Below, piece by piece: positions 14,431 through 16,807 of a DNA stretch of 16,807 bases. The stretch comes from Ruminococcaceae bacterium UBA3903 (GTDB lineage: Bacteria; Bacillota; Clostridia; Oscillospirales; Acutalibacteraceae): NCBI GenBank assembly GCA_002391625.1, contig DGFJ01000012.1:1-16807 (forward strand). Direction: 5' to 3'. The translations under genes were made by a program, and so were the position numbers. Every line of letters begins with the position of its first letter. Within the stretch, counting starts at the first letter, position 1. Under the pieces are notes generated by a model. The model was not told the DNA's origin, made no database searches, and was given only the letters and a program-made list of their open reading frames with translations.

Positions 14431-15315
14431 ATGAACGTAGCACAGGGTATAATTATTAAGGGAATCGGCGGCTTCTATTATGTAGAAGCCGCCGAAGGAG
14501 TATATGAGTGCAAAGCACGTGGAGCTTTTAGAAAAAAGGGGTATTCACCATGTGCCGGTGATATAGTCGATATATCTATACCTCAGGAGGGTTACTGCTC
14601 TATTGAGAATATTTTACCACGCAGAAACAGCTTAATTCGTCCTGCGTTGGCTAACATTGACCAATTAGTCATTGTTGTATCAACCTGTGATCCGTCACCA
14701 AATTTGTTAGTTATAGATAAAATGACAGCTACTGCTGTTAATAAGAATATTGAACCTATCATTGTGGTTTCTAAAACTGATTTATCTGACGGTGAACAGC
14801 TAAAATCAATTTACCATATGGCGGGTATAAAAACGGTTTTGTTTTCCGCTGTTGATAAAACCGGTGCTGAAGCTGTTAAAGCTTTGCTGCCTAACAAGGT
14901 TACCGCTTTCACAGGTAATTCCGGCGTTGGTAAATCATCATTATTAAATTGTTTATTTCCTGATTTGGGGTTAGAAACAGGTGTTATCAGTCAAAAGCTG
15001 GGACGAGGCAGACACACAACACGCAGTGTAGAATTATATTCCGTGGCTGGTGGATACGTTGCCGATACCCCTGGCTTTTCCACTGTAGATCTACAAAGAT
15101 ATGATATAATTGATAAAAATGATATGGCATATTGCTTTCCAGAATTTGAAGAATATTTTGGGCAGTGTCAGTTTATTTCATGTGCACATATTTGTGAAAA
15201 GGGTTGTGCTGTATTGCAGGCGGTTAAGGATGGTAAAATATCGCATTCGCGTCATAACAGCTACGTGGAAATGTACAACGAGGTAAAGGATATAAAGGAT
15301 TGGCAAAAACGATGA
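14431..15315 (+). CDS. rsgA: Circularly permuted ribosome small-subunit biogenesis GTPase RsgA
   Basis: GTPase that checks late maturation of the 30S subunit (YloQ/CpgA in B. subtilis). The 294-residue protein has an OB-fold N-terminus (about 1-72). GTPase motifs come in permuted order: G4 VSKTDL (113-118, Ser for the usual Asn), G1 GNSGVGKSS (162-170), and G3 DTPG (212-215). A C-terminal zinc site C246, C251, H253, C259 has the family pattern. AAGGGA (14417-14422) is 8 nt before the ATG. The gene lies 15 nt after prkC, and its TGA overlaps the thiN ATG as ATGA. In B. subtilis rpe follows; here it is absent. Codons 12-22 contain a perfect 13-bp inverted repeat described separately. Confidence 0.96.
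   Translation: MNVAQGIIIKGIGGFYYVEAAEGVYECKARGAFRKKGYSPCAGDIVDISIPQEGYCSIENILPRRNSLIRPALANIDQLVIVVSTCDPSPNLLVIDKMTATAVNKNIEPIIVVSKTDLSDGEQLKSIYHMAGIKTVLFSAVDKTGAEAVKALLPNKVTAFTGNSGVGKSSLLNCLFPDLGLETGVISQKLGRGRHTTRSVELYSVAGGYVADTPGFSTVDLQRYDIIDKNDMAYCFPEFEEYFGQCQFISCAHICEKGCAVLQAVKDGKISHSRHNSYVEMYNEVKDIKDWQKR
14465..14495 (+). repeat. Perfect 13-bp hairpin inside the start of rsgA
   Basis: TCGGCGGCTTCTA (14465-14477) and TAGAAGCCGCCGA (14483-14495) are exact reverse complements around a 5-nt TTATG loop. The stem is far more GC-rich than the surrounding gene and encodes residues 12-22. There is no T-tract after it, so it is not a terminator. Confidence 0.85.
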
Positions 15316-15938
15316 ATAGATGTATTTTAATTTGCGCTTCTCCAGATATTGATATAGATTATTGTAAGAGTATCATCACTAGAGATGACCATATCTTTTG
15401 TGCTGACGGTGGGTACGACTATGCAAAGGAAATTGGTGTAGTGCCACGCTTAGTAGTAGGTGATTTCGATTCTGCACACAGTAAAAAAATATTAGCAGAC
15501 CAGGTTATTACGCTGCCAACACAAAAGGATGATACAGACACAATGTACTGTATTAAGGAGATAATAAAACGTGGATATAGGGATATTGCTATACTGGGAG
15601 GTATGGGCGGTAGGTTAGATCACACCCTTGCCAATATTACAGCGTTAAAATATCTGGCGGACAATGGCTGTGTAGGAAGATTGCTGGATAAATCTTCTGT
15701 TATACATTATTGTGTTGATAAATTGACTATTGGTGGTAATAACAATACGGTTTCAATTTTTCCCTTTGCTTGCGAAAAGGCAGAGGTTTCACTGTCTGGT
15801 TTTCGCTATACGCTAAATCATTTTCAGATGACGGCATCCTTTCCGCTGGGGATTAGCAATGTAGCGGAAAATGAAGCTTCGGAAATAAACGTATATAGTG
15901 GCGGTGTGATAGTTATTGAATATTTGTCCTCTTGTTAA
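15312..15938 (+). CDS. thiN: Thiamine pyrophosphokinase
   Basis: Converts thiamine and ATP to thiamine pyrophosphate and AMP, a salvage step. The 208-residue protein has the family motifs CADGGYDYA (30-38), GDFDS (50-54), KDDTD (72-76), GGMGGRLDHTLAN (96-108) and PLGISN (178-183). The start is taken as ATG 15312, which overlaps the rsgA stop as ATGA and so is translationally coupled; a TTG at 15300 would be only 1 nt from the nearest AAAGGA. It is the last gene of the long operon, and its final 26 nt overlap the converging superoxide dismutase gene. No terminator is visible in the overlap. Confidence 0.93.
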   Translation: MNRCILICASPDIDIDYCKSIITRDDHIFCADGGYDYAKEIGVVPRLVVGDFDSAHSKKILADQVITLPTQKDDTDTMYCIKEIIKRGYRDIAILGGMGGRLDHTLANITALKYLADNGCVGRLLDKSSVIHYCVDKLTIGGNNNTVSIFPFACEKAEVSLSGFRYTLNHFQMTASFPLGISNVAENEASEINVYSGGVIVIEYLSSC

Positions 15939-16551
15939 CACAGCTTAAAAGGTCACAGGTTTTGTTCCAATCAACCACCTTCATCCAGTTATCTACATAT
16001 TGTTCCTTTGAGGTTTTGTATTGAAGGTAATATGAGTGTTCCCACATATCTAAATTTAACAATGGACTGACGATAGTAAGCGGCGGTGTATCTTGATTGG
16101 CTGTATTTATCAACTGTAATTGACACGCACCGTTACATATTAACCAAGTATAGCCTGAACCGAAAACGCTTAAGGCAGACAGCTTAATACCTTTTTTTAG
16201 ATTTTCAAATGAGCCAAAATATTGGTTTATTTGTTGTAGGGTTTCTGTTGTAGGGGTAGAACCACCGGGTTTCATGCTGTTAAAATATATGTCGTGGTTA
16301 AAAATGCCACCGGCATATTTTTGTATGTCATTTTTTAATACAGGCGGAAATGTGTCGCTGTATGCTACTAACGCTTTTAAGCTCCAATCCTGATACTGAG
16401 GATAACGTGATAATGCAATGTTCAAATTGTCCACATATCTTTGCTGTAATACCTGATGATGTAATATTATTGTTTCGCTTTCTATGTACGGCTCTAAGTC
16501 GTTTGGCTTATACGGTAATGGATTTAATGTAAATGGGTAGTGGTCACTCAC
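15913..16551 (-). CDS. Divergent Mn/Fe superoxide dismutase-family protein
   Basis: Family role: dismutation of superoxide to oxygen and hydrogen peroxide. With GTG 16551 as start the protein has 212 residues. AAAGG (16562-16566) lies 10 nt upstream of that GTG; ATGs at 16560 and 16569 lie inside or before the ribosome site but cannot be excluded. Metal ligands H31, H86 (in FNHDIYF), D168 and H172 (in DMWEHSYYLQY) are all present. AGG before H86 and Q153 in TANQD are the Mn-type arrangement. Oddities: the KHH gateway stretch of E. coli SodA (K29-H30-H31) reads V34-L35-Q36 here, and the FGSGW tryptophan is Y134. The second-shell Y39 is kept. Family membership is sure; actual dismutase activity and metal choice are not. 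It stands alone on the minus strand, converging on thiN with a 26-nt overlap. I could not find a convincing promoter upstream. Confidence 0.85.
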   Translation of the reverse strand: MSDHYPFTLNPLPYKPNDLEPYIESETIILHHQVLQQRYVDNLNIALSRYPQYQDWSLKALVAYSDTFPPVLKNDIQKYAGGIFNHDIYFNSMKPGGSTPTTETLQQINQYFGSFENLKKGIKLSALSVFGSGYTWLICNGACQLQLINTANQDTPPLTIVSPLLNLDMWEHSYYLQYKTSKEQYVDNWMKVVDWNKTCDLLSCVNKRTNIQ

Positions 16552-16722
16552 TGTAATCATACCTTTCATTTTTTATTGGCAGTATTAATTTATATATCCG
16601 TGCCAAGTGAATTATGCTAAGTAATATAAAAAGCTTTGTGCATATTGTGTTTATGGCAGGTAATATTCAAACGATTAATAGCTTTAACGCTAAAAAATAT
16701 AAGCTTACAATACAAAAAGTGC

Positions 16723-16751
16723 TTGCATTATAGATGAAAATATGATAATAT
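16723..16751 (+). promoter_or_regulatory. Promoter of tRNA-Ala
   Basis: TTGCAT (16723-16728), 17 nt, TAATAT (16746-16751) preceded by TGA (extended -10). Transcription should start near 16758, a few nucleotides before the mature tRNA 5' end. The rest of 16570-16722 holds no gene that I can support. Confidence 0.7.
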
Positions 16752-16764
16752 ACCAATGTGTTAC

Positions 16765-16807
16765 GGGGGTATAGCTCAGCTGGGAGAGCGCTTGAATGGC
16801 ATTCAAG
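16765..16807 (+). tRNA. tRNA-Ala (anticodon GGC), 5' part, cut by the window end
   Basis: Acceptor strand GGGGGTA, then TA, a D arm of the GCTCAGCTGGGAGAGC type, and an anticodon stem CTTGA/TCAAG closing a loop ATGGCAT, which reads anticodon GGC (alanine, GCC/GCU codons). The window ends exactly at position 43, the last base of the anticodon stem, so the variable loop, T arm and 3' acceptor strand lie outside. Other tRNA genes may follow. Confidence 0.93.

Noticed and set aside
14504..14566. Short out-of-frame ORF in rsgA preceded by AAGGAG
   Set aside because: Only 20 codons, ribosome site just 3 nt from the ATG, no recognisable product; it is probably a by-product of the rsgA codons.
16570..16722. 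Promoter or regulatory box for the superoxide dismutase homologue
   Set aside because: Several AT-rich near-matches exist (for example TTAGCA with TATATA 18 nt on), but none is clearly better than chance and no PerR- or Fur-type box is recognisable.

Overview
The window is about 16.8 kb of AT-rich bacterial chromosome holding 17 protein-coding genes and the first 43 nt of a tRNA gene. The gene order yicC-remA-gmk-rpoZ-priA-def-fmt-rsmB-rlmN-prpC-prkC-rsgA-thiN matches the conserved Firmicutes cluster known from Bacillus subtilis. Protein style points to an anaerobic member of Clostridia, probably near Ruminococcaceae/Oscillospiraceae: an E. coli-type (PyrBI class) aspartate transcarbamoylase, an 815-residue PriA, and a PrkC with a Ser/Thr/Pro-rich tail. 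That placement is inference from memory of these families, not a database result.

Layout. (1) 27-2986, minus strand: pyrB with its own strong promoter, then a two-gene unit yebC followed by an RluA-family pseudouridine synthase. (2) 2987-3239: a divergent intergenic region with back-to-back sigma-A-type promoters. (3) 3240-15938, plus strand: thirteen genes with gaps of 36 nt or less, or short overlaps, probably one long operon. It covers RNA decay (yicC), a DNA-binding regulator (remA), GMP kinase, RNA polymerase omega, replication restart (priA), N-terminal formyl-methionine handling (def, fmt), rRNA methylation (rsmB, rlmN), Ser/Thr phosphatase and PASTA kinase signalling (prpC, prkC), a ribosome-assembly GTPase (rsgA) and thiamine pyrophosphokinase (thiN). 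(4) 15913-16551, minus strand: a divergent Mn/Fe superoxide dismutase homologue whose 3' end overlaps thiN tail to tail. (5) 16723-16807: promoter and first 43 nt of tRNA-Ala(GGC), cut by the window edge.

How the genes fit together: most of the long operon serves ribosome building and translation, and in B. subtilis the PrkC kinase phosphorylates the RsgA homologue, so signalling and ribosome assembly genes sit together. Compared with the B. subtilis cluster, coaBC (between rpoZ and priA) and rpe (between rsgA and thiN) are absent.

Most of the window is ordinary housekeeping DNA. The clearest unusual feature is pyrB: its catalytic chain carries at its C-terminus a four-cysteine segment closely resembling the zinc domain of the separate regulatory chain PyrI, but without PyrI's nucleotide-binding domain. 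Also worth a look are a perfect 13-bp hairpin inside the start of rsgA, a superoxide dismutase homologue that keeps its metal ligands but has lost the gateway histidine pair, and several compact RNA hairpins and operator-like repeats near promoters and starts. I see no mobile element, CRISPR array or phage gene.
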